Shown: positions 46,708-55,131 of the stretch, one piece after another
Layout: each line of letters opens with the position of its first letter
Numbering within the stretch: the stretch's first letter is position 1
Translations under genes and position numbers: made by a program
Assembly: GCF_009905375.1 (NCBI RefSeq)
Contig: NC_133650.1
Location: 170,456,518 to 170,520,517, forward strand
Length of the DNA stretch: 64,000 nt
Source: Apium graveolens
Lineage: Eukaryota; Streptophyta; Magnoliopsida; Apiales; Apiaceae
Direction of reading: 5' to 3'
The notes under the pieces: model-generated
Told to the model about the DNA's origin: nothing
Seen by the model: only the letters and a program-made list of their open reading frames with translations
Databases searched by the model: none

Positions 46708-49700
46708 AAGGGAATAGGCGAGTTGATAGAGGTCATCATCTCAGGGGGTTGTCTAACAATTGGTGCATGCTTCTGACATCGGTCACACTTCTTTACATAT
46801 TCTTTGGCATCAGCCATCATTTCTGGCCAATAGAAGCCTAAATGAGTTATCTTATGAGCCAAGGGCCTGCCCCCCAAGTGTTGCCCACAAATACCTCCAT
46901 GCACTTCCTCAAGAGCTAAGCGTGCCTCATCGGGCCTGAGACACCTCAAGTAAGGAACCACGAAAGATCTTTTATATAGAATCCCATCTATCAAAGAGTA
47001 CCTTAGTGCTCGAACAGTTAACTTCCGTGCCTCAATTGCATCGCTTGGCAACCAACCGGTCTGAATGTGAGCCTTGATGGGATCAATCCATGATGTCCCC
47101 AAGCCTACGGGAGCCACAAGCTTAACATCTATGCTTCGTGTCTTCAAAACACGGAAGTACACACTTCCTGAACTTTCTTCAATCTCAGATGAAGCAAACT
47201 TTGATAGCGCATCTGCTTTAGCATTTTCCTCCCTTGGAATGTGTTCAACATGGCATTCATTAAATTGGGTCATCACAGCCCTTACTAGGCGAACATACTT
47301 AGCCATCGTATCATCCCTTGCTTCAAATTCTCCCTTTACCTGGGATATGATCAACTTCGAGTCTCCACGGACCTTTAAGTTTTTGACTCTAAGTGTCCCA
47401 GCTAGACCAAGGCCAGCAATCAGGGCTTCATACTCTGCCTCATTGTTTGTGGTTGGGAAATCTAACTTCATAGCATACTCAATTAAGAACCCATCAGGGC
47501 TTTGCAAAACCAACCCTGCTCCACTGGAATTTGTTTTTGATGCTCCATCAAAATAGAGAACCCAATATTCTTTCTCCTTGTCATTCTTCTCCCTGTCCCC
47601 ATTGTCGACTCTCTTGTCTTGAGGTATGGTATCTTCCTGCCCCCCGACTTCTTGGTTGGGTATGGTACATTCCACCACGAAGTCAGCTAGTGCCTGGGCT
47701 TTTATGGCCGTACATGGCTTATACTTGAGATCAAACTCTCCCAACTCTATTGCCCACTTAATCAGTCTCCCACTTGCCTTGGGACTGTGAATGATATTTC
47801 TCAGTGGCTGATTTGTTAGCACTTCAATTTGGTGAGCTTGAAAATAAGGACGCAGCTTTCTTGAAGCCATTACCAAGGCTAAAGCGAATTTCTCAACGGC
47901 TGAATAATTCAACTCAGCACCATGCAAAATTTTGCTGACATAGTACACGGGTTTCTGCACTTTCAGTTCCTCCTTAACCAACACCGCGCTCAAGGCGCTC
48001 TCTGAAACAGCCAAGTACAAGAATAAAACTTCATTCAGAACTGGCTTGGCCAACAACGGGGCCTGGCCCATATACTTCTTTAACTCTTCAAATGCCTTCT
48101 GATTTTCCTCACTCCATACAAAGTCTTTGATGTTCTTTAGTGACTTGAAAAATGACAAGCACTTGTCTCCTGACTTGGAGATGAATCGTCCTAACGCAGC
48201 AACCCTTCCTGTGAGCTTCTGAACATCCTTGACAGTTTTGGGGGGTTCCATGTCCAGGATTGCCTTTATTTTATCGGGGTTTGCCTCAATTCCCCTCTTC
48301 GAAACCATCAATCCCAAGAATTTTCCAGATCCTACTCCGAAAGCACACTTCGTCGGATTCAACATCATCTTGTGGTACCTCAGGACCTCAAAAGCTTCCC
48401 TTAAATGGGCTATATGATCAGTCTTTACTAGACTCTTGACTAACATGTCATCAACATAGACTTCCATAGTCTTACCAATAAGATCCTTAAAAATTCTATT
48501 CACCAACCTTTGATAGGTGGCTCCTGCATTCTTGAGACCAAACGCCATAACAAGATAACAATAAACACCAAAGTCAGTGATAAATGATACCTTTGGAATG
48601 TCATCCTTATGCATTTTGATCTGGTTGTATCCGCTAAACCCATCCATGAAACTCAGCATCTCATGTCCAGCGGTAGCATCAATCAAAGTATCAATTCTAG
48701 GCAGCGGAAAACAGTCTTTGGGGCATGCATCATTTAGATCGGTGAAGTCTATACACATCCTCCACTTTCCATTAGCCTTCTTCACCATTACAGGGTTTGC
48801 TAACCACTCCGGAAATTGAATCTCCTCAATGAAACCAGCCTCTAAGAGCTTTTCCACTTCCTGCTTTATAGCCTCTTGTCTTTCCGGGGCAAAAATTCTT
48901 TTCTTTTGTTTCACTGTCTTCTGGCTTGGATCTACATTTAGCTTGTGAGTAATTAACTCCGGGTCTATGCCTGGCATATCAGCTGCTGACCATGCAAACA
49001 CATCACTATTTTCTTGCAAAAATTTCACTAACTTCCCTCTAAGGGGCTCCTCTAATGTGGCTCCAATGAAAGTCATCCTCTCAGGATTCTTGGGATCTAA
49101 AGGAACCGAAACCAATTCTTCTGCTGGCCTTCCTCTATTCTCATCATTTTCTCGAACATCCATATCTTCAATAGGAAGAACCTGCCCCCCGACTCCATCT
49201 GCCCTCAAAGAGGCCACATAACAGCTTCTAGCCATTTTTTGATCCCCTCTCTCTTCTCCAATCCCGTTTCGGGTGGGAAACTTCATGATTGAATGGTAGG
49301 AAGAGGGGACTGCCTTGAAGGCATGTATCCCTGTTCTCCCCATGATAGCATTATAGGTTGAACTAGCCTTTACCACTACGAAATCCAGCATCTGCGTTGC
49401 TTGCCTTGGCTCCGTACCTATGGTGGTTGGCAACTTGATTATCCCTTCCACAGGACATTCTACTCCAGCAAATCCATATATCGGCATGTCGGTTGGTGTT
49501 AACTGGGAGTCGTTATACCCCATCCTTAGAAAGGTGTCGTGGAGCAAGATATCCACAGAAGCACCATTATCCACAAGGACCCTCTTAACCGGGCTATTTC
49601 CTATTATCGGCGTTATGACCAGCGGGTCGTCATGGGGAAACTTCACACCCTCTAGGTCGGAATCATCAAAAGCCAATGTTACTTCTGTCCTGGCCCTCTT

Positions 49701-51305
49701 CGGGGCTTCTCCAACAATATGCATAACCTCTCTAGTATATGCCTTTCTGGAATTTTTGGACAATCCAGCAGCAGCTGGACCTCCAAAGATCGTGTTTATC
49801 ACAGGCCCTCGAGGTCTCGGCCCTCCATAAATGGTGTTTATAACTGGTCCTCTAGGTTGGGGATTCCGCCCCTGATCATCTTGGTCCCTCCTACGATCTT
49901 CAAAGTTCTTCCTTCCATTATTATTTCTGTCTCCTCCATCTCCAGTATACTTGTTCAATCTTCCTTTTCGAATCAAAAACTCAATTTCATCTTTCAACTG
50001 TCTACACTCATCGGTGTCATGGCCAACATCTTTGTGAAACCTGCAATACTTGCCCTTATCTAGCTTGGCGGGATCAGCCTTCAAGGGCTTAGGCCAGCGA
50101 ATATCTCTGTCTTTCTCAATCTCCATCAAAATCTGACTTCTGGGAGCATTCAGCTTAGCGTATTCAGTGAACTTTTGCCCAGGTCCTCCCTTCTTGGGGG
50201 TTGAATCAGGGTTTTGTTCAGTTTTAGGATACTTATCCTTAGCGATATACTCCAGATCAGTTTTCCGCTTCTTGCCTCCAGTGGGCTCATTACTTACTAC
50301 GGTCTTCCTCATGCTTTCTTCAACCTTGATATACTTCCCTGCCCTCTCTTGGAGCTGCAACATATTTTCAGGGGGACGTTTGGCCAAGGACATCTTGAAA
50401 AACTCATCCCTAGTTCCTTGTTGCAGTGCTATCATAGCTACCTTATCATCAAGGTCTGGGACTTTTAAAGCCTCCTTTGTAAAACGATTCAGGTAATCTC
50501 TCAAGGATTCCTTAGCTTCTTGCACAATACTCATAAGAGATGCTGAACTTTTCTCATGGACTTTTCCACTGATGAACTGCTTAATAAAAGCCTGACTTAA
50601 CTCTCTGAACGATCCAATAGAGTTTGGGGGCAAGCGACTGTACCATCTTTGAGCCATACCTGACAGGGTTTGAGGGAAGGCCCGACACTTTATAGCATCA
50701 TTCACGGGTTGCAGCAACAGTGCATTAGAGAATGTCCTAACATGATTAGCGGGGTCTCCCGTGCCATCATAGTCTTTGATAGTGGGCATCTTGAATTTCC
50801 TTGAGATATGGGCATTCATTATCTCTTCTGTGAAGGGTGGAGTTGGATCATCAGGATCTCCAAGGGGAAGGAGATTGCTTGGATCAGTTCTTGGGACAAC
50901 AGCCCTTCTTCTTACCGGACCATCCAGGTCTATGACAGGAGGAGGATTTCTCCCCCTAGGAGGTATGTGGGTTCTGGTGGCTTGGTGAGCCTCCAAGTCA
51001 CGCCTCAGCCTTTGGATTTCAGCCTCATGAGCCCTGATCTTTTCCTGCACTTCTTGGGGATTCACCCCTGGGGTGCTTTGGGGGCGTTGCCTTCCATCGG
51101 CCATTGGCTCTTTTCCAGGATGCCTCCTTCTCGGGGCCACTTCATCATCCGAAGATTCAGAGTCTCTCTCAGTGTATGGACCAGAAAATTCCCGATCCTC
51201 AGGGATAGGATCCAAACCTCGTATATAGGGGGGCGACCGCCCTCGTGCTTCACTTCGCCCAGCATATCCGCTTCCTCCAACCTCAGGGTGAAGGGGCATC
51301 CCATA
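46683..51305 (-). CDS. Retand gag-pol: gag, protease, RT, RNase H, archaeal-type RNase H, integrase N-terminus
   Basis: A continuous frame of about 1540 codons with no internal stop. Rough residues from 51299: gag core 165-330 (KMPTIKDYDGTGDPANHVRT), zinc-finger-like CRFHKDVGHDTDEC near 425, protease VLVDNGASVDILL near 575 (DNG where retroviruses have DTG or DSG), RT near 790-1000 with YVDDMLVKS near 950, RNase H 1 near 1080-1200, second RNase H from 1245 with YFDGASK, NNEAEYEAL, RGDSKLI and KADALSKF (all four acidic residues present), and integrase zinc ligands CDRCQKHA near 1515. It then runs out of frame and stops at 46683. The first 91 codons of gag are in another frame. Confidence 0.95.
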   Translation of the reverse strand, partial: YGMPLHPEVGGSGYAGRSEARGRSPPYIRGLDPIPEDREFSGPYTERDSESSDDEVAPRRRHPGKEPMADGRQRPQSTPGVNPQEVQEKIRAHEAEIQRLRRDLEAHQATRTHIPPRGRNPPPVIDLDGPVRRRAVVPRTDPSNLLPLGDPDDPTPPFTEEIMNAHISRKFKMPTIKDYDGTGDPANHVRTFSNALLLQPVNDAIKCRAFPQTLSGMAQRWYSRLPPNSIGSFRELSQAFIKQFISGKVHEKSSASLMSIVQEAKESLRDYLNRFTKEALKVPDLDDKVAMIALQQGTRDEFFKMSLAKRPPENMLQLQERAGKYIKVEESMRKTVVSNEPTGGKKRKTDLEYIAKDKYPKTEQNPDSTPKKGGPGQKFTEYAKLNAPRSQILMEIEKDRDIRWPKPLKADPAKLDKGKYCRFHKDVGHDTDECRQLKDEIEFLIRKGRLNKYTGDGGDRNNNGRKNFEDRRRDQDDQGRNPQPRGPVINTIYGGPRPRGPVINTIFGGPAAAGLSKNSRKAYTREVMHIVGEAPKRARTEVTLAFDDSDLEGVKFPHDDPLVITPIIGNSPVKRVLVDNGASVDILLHDTFLRMGYNDSQLTPTDMPIYGFAGVECPVEGIIKLPTTIGTEPRQATQMLDFVVVKASSTYNAIMGRTGIHAFKAVPSSYHSIMKFPTRNGIGEERGDQKMARSCYVASLRADGVGGQVLPIEDMDVRENDENRGRPAEELVSVPLDPKNPERMTFIGATLEEPLRGKLVKFLQENSDVFAWSAADMPGIDPELITHKLNVDPSQKTVKQKKRIFAPERQEAIKQEVEKLLEAGFIEEIQFPEWLANPVMVKKANGKWRMCIDFTDLNDACPKDCFPLPRIDTLIDATAGHEMLSFMDGFSGYNQIKMHKDDIPKVSFITDFGVYCYLVMAFGLKNAGATYQRLVNRIFKDLIGKTMEVYVDDMLVKSLVKTDHIAHLREAFEVLRYHKMMLNPTKCAFGVGSGKFLGLMVSKRGIEANPDKIKAILDMEPPKTVKDVQKLTGRVAALGRFISKSGDKCLSFFKSLKNIKDFVWSEENQKAFEELKKYMGQAPLLAKPVLNEVLFLYLAVSESALSAVLVKEELKVQKPVYYVSKILHGAELNYSAVEKFALALVMASRKLRPYFQAHQIEVLTNQPLRNIIHSPKASGRLIKWAIELGEFDLKYKPCTAIKAQALADFVVECTIPNQEVGGQEDTIPQDKRVDNGDREKNDKEKEYWVLYFDGASKTNSSGAGLVLQSPDGFLIEYAMKLDFPTTNNEAEYEALIAGLGLAGTLRVKNLKVRGDSKLIISQVKGEFEARDDTMAKYVRLVRAVMTQFNECHVEHIPREENAKADALSKFASSEIEESSGSVYFRVLKTRSIDVKLVAPVGLGTSWIDPIKAHIQTGWLPSDAIEARKLTVRALRYSLIDGILYKRSFVVPYLRCLRPDEARLALEEVHGGICGQHLGGRPLAHKITHLGFYWPEMMADAKEYVKKCDRCQKHAPIVRQPPEMMTSINSPIPLPCGGWIF

Positions 51306-51577
51306 AGGGGGTTAGTAGTAACAACAGTTGAATATTCATACCCGACGGGTCGAGAATTCACAGGTATATGTACTTGTTGAACTTGAGGATTCGTACCTTG
51401 AATAGTCGGGGGAGTTGTCCCTTGTGGCTGAGGTTGAGTTGCCCCTGTCTGGGCTTCCCCCTGAGTAGATGCATAAGTTGAATGGGGAGGAACCTCCACG
51501 GTTGATGAAATCACCTGGGTTGTCTCTGATGGTGTTCCTTCCTCTAGAGCTCCAATTGTTCTCCGTGTTCTCGCCAT
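51306..51577 (-). CDS. Retand gag N-terminus, one base out of frame with the rest
   Basis: ATG 51577 starts MARTRRTIGALEEGTPSETT, a typical Retand/Tat gag start, 14 bases after the PBS. The frame holds for about 91 codons, Gln/Thr/Pro-rich. At a run of five G on the plus strand (51307-51311) it departs from the main frame, and a sixth base would join them. Whether this is a real mutation or a sequencing error cannot be told here. Confidence 0.85.
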
Positions 51578-51590
51578 GGTTGTTGTTTTT

Positions 51591-51608
51591 CCCACAGACG
51601 GCGCCAAA
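51591..51608 (-). other. Primer binding site of the Retand element
   Basis: On the minus strand TTTGGCGCCGTCTGTGGG directly follows the 5' LTR. This form is common in Tat/Retand elements; I do not assign the tRNA. Confidence 0.8.
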
Positions 51609-52160
51609 TGTTATGGATTAAAAACTAATATATATAATTGCTGTATTTAATACTAAGGAACGTGAGCTTCGAGGCTCGATTTGACTGCTCTTGTGTTTCG
51701 TGACTCAATCTGCCTTAACAAGATGCCTACGTACCTTGCTGATTGCCAAGGATCAAGTCAAAAAACGTAGTTCTGATTTGTGGGGTGAGGCCCCTTATAT
51801 AGATGTGGGAGTCCTTGAATTGGACTTGGTATAGGAGACTTGGTGGACAAGCCTCTGAATTAGGATAGACTTAGGAGTCCTAGGAAGTAGGAAGCTGATT
51901 CCTTATCCTTTTAGGTCCCCTTGAGGCTAATCTATAAGGATTTATATCCTTATCGGGACTCTTCTCAATAGATGATTTTTCCCTTATTAATTAATTACGA
52001 AATTAATTAATAATCAGGGCTTTTGGGCCTTTTTTATTCCACCAGGCCTGATCTGGTCCATCAGGCTTAACCTTTCTGGTCTGAATATTATACATCTTAT
52101 TATTGGGCCTAGCAGCCCATTAATTATAAAATCAGGACTTATTTACCCTTACCCCTATCA
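51609..52160 (-). repeat. 5' LTR of the Retand element (552 bp)
   Basis: It matches 43023-43568 at all but two bases plus a 6-base duplication near 52146-52155. It starts TGATAGGGGTAAGGG on the minus strand and ends CCATAACA. Confidence 0.97.
51791..51802 (-). promoter_or_regulatory. TATA box of the Retand 5' LTR
   Basis: Minus-strand CTATATAAGGGG is a good plant TATA box in an LTR, with transcription expected toward lower coordinates. The call is by motif and position only. Confidence 0.55.
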
Positions 52161-52617
52161 ATACAGTTAATGCAATCAATTTGACAAAGCTTCAACAGAA
52201 TCAACAGTTTTTATATTAACTGATAAAAACTGATTATAATCGTACTCTCTCGATAGGATGAACAATTATCCTTGAGAACTTCTAGGTTATGCGAATGATA
52301 TAACAATGTTCACAATGCTTATAGCATGAACCTAATATGTGCTTTATATAGAGCACATCTACACAATGCATAAGGGTTCTATTAACAACAAGGAAACTTA
52401 TTATAATATTTCAGAGGTAAAGTCCTTCACCGCCTTGTATTCTTGCTTTCCTTTTCCTCCTCGAATATCTACTGAGGTGACATGTTCTGATGACATCATC
52501 TACTGATCATCAAGTACTGATATAAGTACTGATGACATCACTCTTCAGTAAATGCTTATATAAGTCCTGATATGAACTTCTGATAGTTTCCGCTGATATC
52601 ATCAATTATATCTAACA

Positions 52618-53400
52618 TAAATAATGTTCCATCCAAATCCGAGTTTAGGAATAAAACAGTTAGATATAAACCACAGAGTCCTTATTTTCATTGTGGTAGT
52701 GTTTGACACTCTATTTATACATGTAAAGAGTATCACCGTTTGTATTATGATTATTATAAACTGAAACCCTCTTTAATTAAAGCAAAATCTGTTTCTGCAT
52801 GTATAAATGCTGATAGTAAAGATGTTAACATAAACTCTAATAAAAAGTCTTATGCTGCATATGTTAACAAACGTAAACAGACCAAAGGATCTAAGCAAGT
52901 ATGGGTCCTTAAAAACACTAACTGATTTCAATTACTGAATTTAGGGTAACAGGAGAAATACTCTAGTCTTGGACAGTGGATGCTCAGGACACATTACTGG
53001 TTATAAATCCCTTCTATCAGAATTTGAGGAGAAAGCTGGCCCAAGTATTTCTTATGGAGATGGCAACTTAGGAAAAATCTTGGGTTATTGAAAAATCAAA
53101 GTTGGAAAATGTCATCATTGAAAATGTAGCTCTAGTTGCAGGACTCAAGCATAATCTGATAAGTGTGAGTCAAATCTGTGACAGAGGTTACCATGTCAAA
53201 TTCTATTAGGAGCATTGTGAAATTGTCAGTAAGTCTGATGGAAAGATTGCAATGTCTGGTGTAAGATATGGTAGTTTATATGAAGCCAGGATCTCCACAA
53301 ATACTGATAAATCAGAAGTTTGTCTACTAAGTAGAGCATCTGTGGAAGATAGCTGAAATGGGAATAAAAGACTTTCTCATCTCAACTTCAACAATATCAA
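52618..53400 (+). pseudogene. Copia gag C-terminus and protease (plus copy)
   Basis: The C-terminal gag stretch (YYDYYKLKPSLIKAKSV) is followed by a segment absent from the minus copy, about 110 bases (52795-52910) rich in Asn, Lys and Ser. After WVLKNTN comes the protease region, SGHITGYKSLLSEFEEKAG, and the block GNLGKILGY before a frame change. The protease motif itself is interrupted by stops. GAG-pre-integrase follows (VRYGSLYEARISTNTDKSEV). Confidence 0.75.
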
Positions 53401-54310
53401 TGAACTTGTGAGGAAATATCTTATGAGAGGATTGCCCAAGGCAGTGTTTACTCCTAATGGCTTATGTGACTCATGCCAGAAATCCAATCAAAGGAAAATG
53501 TCTTTTAAGAGTAAACATGAATCCTCCATTCTTGAACCATATCATCTACTTCATATTGATCTCTTTGGTCAAGTAAATGTTATGTCAATTTCCAAGAAGA
53601 GTATACACTCATAATTGTTGATGAATATATAAGATACACATAGGTGTATTTTCTGCACGCCAAGGATGAATCTCCATCCATTCTTCTTGATCATGTGAGG
53701 GAGCTGGAAAAAGGATCAACATACAAATTGAAGATCATCAGACGTGATAATGGAACTGAATTCAAGAATAGCTCTATGGAAGAGTTCTACAAACTCAAGG
53801 GGATAAAATAAGAGTTTTCAGCTCCTGGAACTCCACAAAAAAATGGAGTTGTTGAAAGGAATAGTAGAACTCTCATAGAATCTTCAAGCACAATGCTAGA
53901 ACAAACAAGACTGCCTACCTACTTCTGGGCTACGGCTTTGCAAACTGCTTGCTTTACATAAAATGCAACATTAATCAACAGGCATGGAAAAACACCATCT
54001 GAGATGGTGAAGGGAAAGAAGCCAAATTTGAAGTACTTTCATATTTTTAGTTGTAAGTGTTTTGTTCTCATAACTCATCTGGAGCAGCTGACCAAGTTTG
54101 ATCTAAAAAATGATGAAGAAATTTTTGTGGGATATCTATTGTCTACAAAAGCCTTTAGAGTTTATAATCTGAGAACAAGAATAGTCATGGAATCCATACA
54201 TGTATCTTTTATTGACAAGAAGATGACAGGTCTAGAAGATGCAGATGACCATGACAAATTGAGATTTGAAAATGAAGTACCTTACCTGAACTTCTAAATC
54301 CTGATCCTGA
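53401..54310 (+). pseudogene. Copia integrase (plus copy)
   Basis: The frame MRGLPKAVFTPNGLCDSCQK carries the last zinc ligands, then HIDLFGQVNVMSISKKS with the first catalytic Asp (about 53550-53590). Stops and frame changes follow, but RRDNGTEFKNS (about 53740, second Asp) and NGVVERNSRTLIES (Glu, about 53845) survive. It keeps the core segment deleted in the minus copy. The end (54004-54297) covers KPNLKYFHIFSCKCF and the DKKMTGLEDADDHDKL linker. Confidence 0.82.
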
Positions 54311-55131
54311 TACAGTAAATCCTGATTTCACTCAAAGCTCTGATGATCCACATGGCAGTGGAAATTCTTCTAACACTGAAGCATATGTTGAGGGGGGGCA
54401 ACATAATTCAAATCCAGAGACTTCTAGAAGTGATTCAACTCAAGAGACATCAGTACATAGATCATCAGACTCTCATTCCTCCAATCTGATGAGTCAATAC
54501 TGATAATTATGGGAACACTGATTTAGGGGGAGCATCAAGACATGATAGAGGTACAAGTAAAAGAAATAACAGAGTGTTCATGGATCAAGGGGGAGGGTAT
54601 TCTTGAAGGAGTCAACTTCCATCTGCAAGAAAATGGTCTAAGTCACACACACCTAACTTAATCATTGGAAACCCTAACGGTGGTGTAAAAACTAGAAAAG
54701 TCACTCAAAATGAACGTCTCTACCATTCTTTTCTATCTCAAACTGAACCCAAAAAGGTGGAAGAAGTTCTTCAAGATGTTGACTGGGTTACAACAATGCA
54801 AAAGGAGCTTAATTAATTTGAAAGGAACAAAGTCTAGACTCTTGTGCCAAGACCAAAGAACAGATCTGTAGGTTGCACAAAGTTGGTGTTTAGAAACAAA
54901 ACTGATAGTGAGGGAATTATTACAAGGAATAAAGCAAGACTGGTTGCAAAGGGCTATTCACAACAAGAAGGCATTGATTATGATGAGACGTTTGCTCCAG
55001 TTGTAAGGCTTGAGATAATTAGAATCTTTCTAGCCTATGCTGCTCACAAGAAGTTTAAGGTGTTCCAAATGGATGTAAATAGTGCATTTCTAAATGGAGA
55101 ACTCGAAAAGGAAGTTTATGTTGAACAGCCT
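54311..55131 (+). pseudogene. Copia linker and truncated reverse transcriptase (plus copy)
   Basis: The Ser/Asn-rich linker (54311-54700) is broken by stops. RT begins near 54830 ([20 protein letters not shown]), and the blocks [20 protein letters not shown] and [20 protein letters not shown] are open. At VEQP the sequence ends in the inserted LTR, so the catalytic YVDD is absent from this window. Confidence 0.85.

Larger units (their letters stand above)
43023..52160 (-). mobile_element. Young Retand/Tat-lineage Ty3/gypsy element, nearly intact
   Basis: A 9138-bp element with 546- and 552-bp LTRs and a perfect ATACA TSD. On the minus strand the order is 5' LTR, PBS, gag, protease, RT, RNase H, a second archaeal-type RNase H, integrase, a 2.3 kb 3' region with repeats, PPT, 3' LTR. 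Dual RNase H marks the Tat lineage; Retand is the likely clade. My full alignment of the LTRs shows two substitutions and one 6-bp duplication. Apart from two one-base frame changes the polyprotein is open, so this family was active recently. Confidence 0.95.
24529..52617 (-). mobile_element. SIRE-like Ty1/copia element on minus strand, split by two insertions; 3' LTR outside window
   Basis: Read on the minus strand, the order is 5' LTR (52617 to 42987, split by the Retand), PBS, gag start (42926), the minus Tekay-like insertion, then gag, protease, integrase, RT and RNase H ending at 24921. Removing the Tekay-like insertion and one TSD copy restores a continuous gag reading frame. Sequence 24529-24920 is the 3' non-coding part, cut at 24528 by element 2. 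The 3' LTR would be left of the window. Copia order (integrase before RT) and the YVDDIIFGST motif define the superfamily. SIRE is my best lineage call. All domains are damaged. Confidence 0.88.
42987..52617 (-). repeat. 5' LTR of the minus copia element, split by the Retand (42987-43022 and 52161-52617)
   Basis: On the minus strand the LTR starts TGTTAGATATAATTGATGAT (52617) and ends GGGCCTAACA (42987). Without the Retand and one TSD copy it is about 490 bp. It holds a TATA box (minus-strand TATATAAAG, about 52342-52350) between 7-bp inverted arms, and repeated TGATGACATCA motifs (52488-52498, 52530-52540). Confidence 0.85.
52618..55131 (+). mobile_element. Plus-strand SIRE-like copia fragment (element 7)
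   Basis: This is the same family as the minus copia element. The sequence from 52618 (TAAATAATGTTCC) aligns with the region near 28230 of that element read in reverse. It covers gag C-terminus, protease, integrase and the start of RT. It begins exactly at the minus copia LTR end and is cut at 55131 by the LTR of element 8. Its 5' part should lie on the far side of the minus copia element, beyond the left window edge. Confidence 0.85.
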
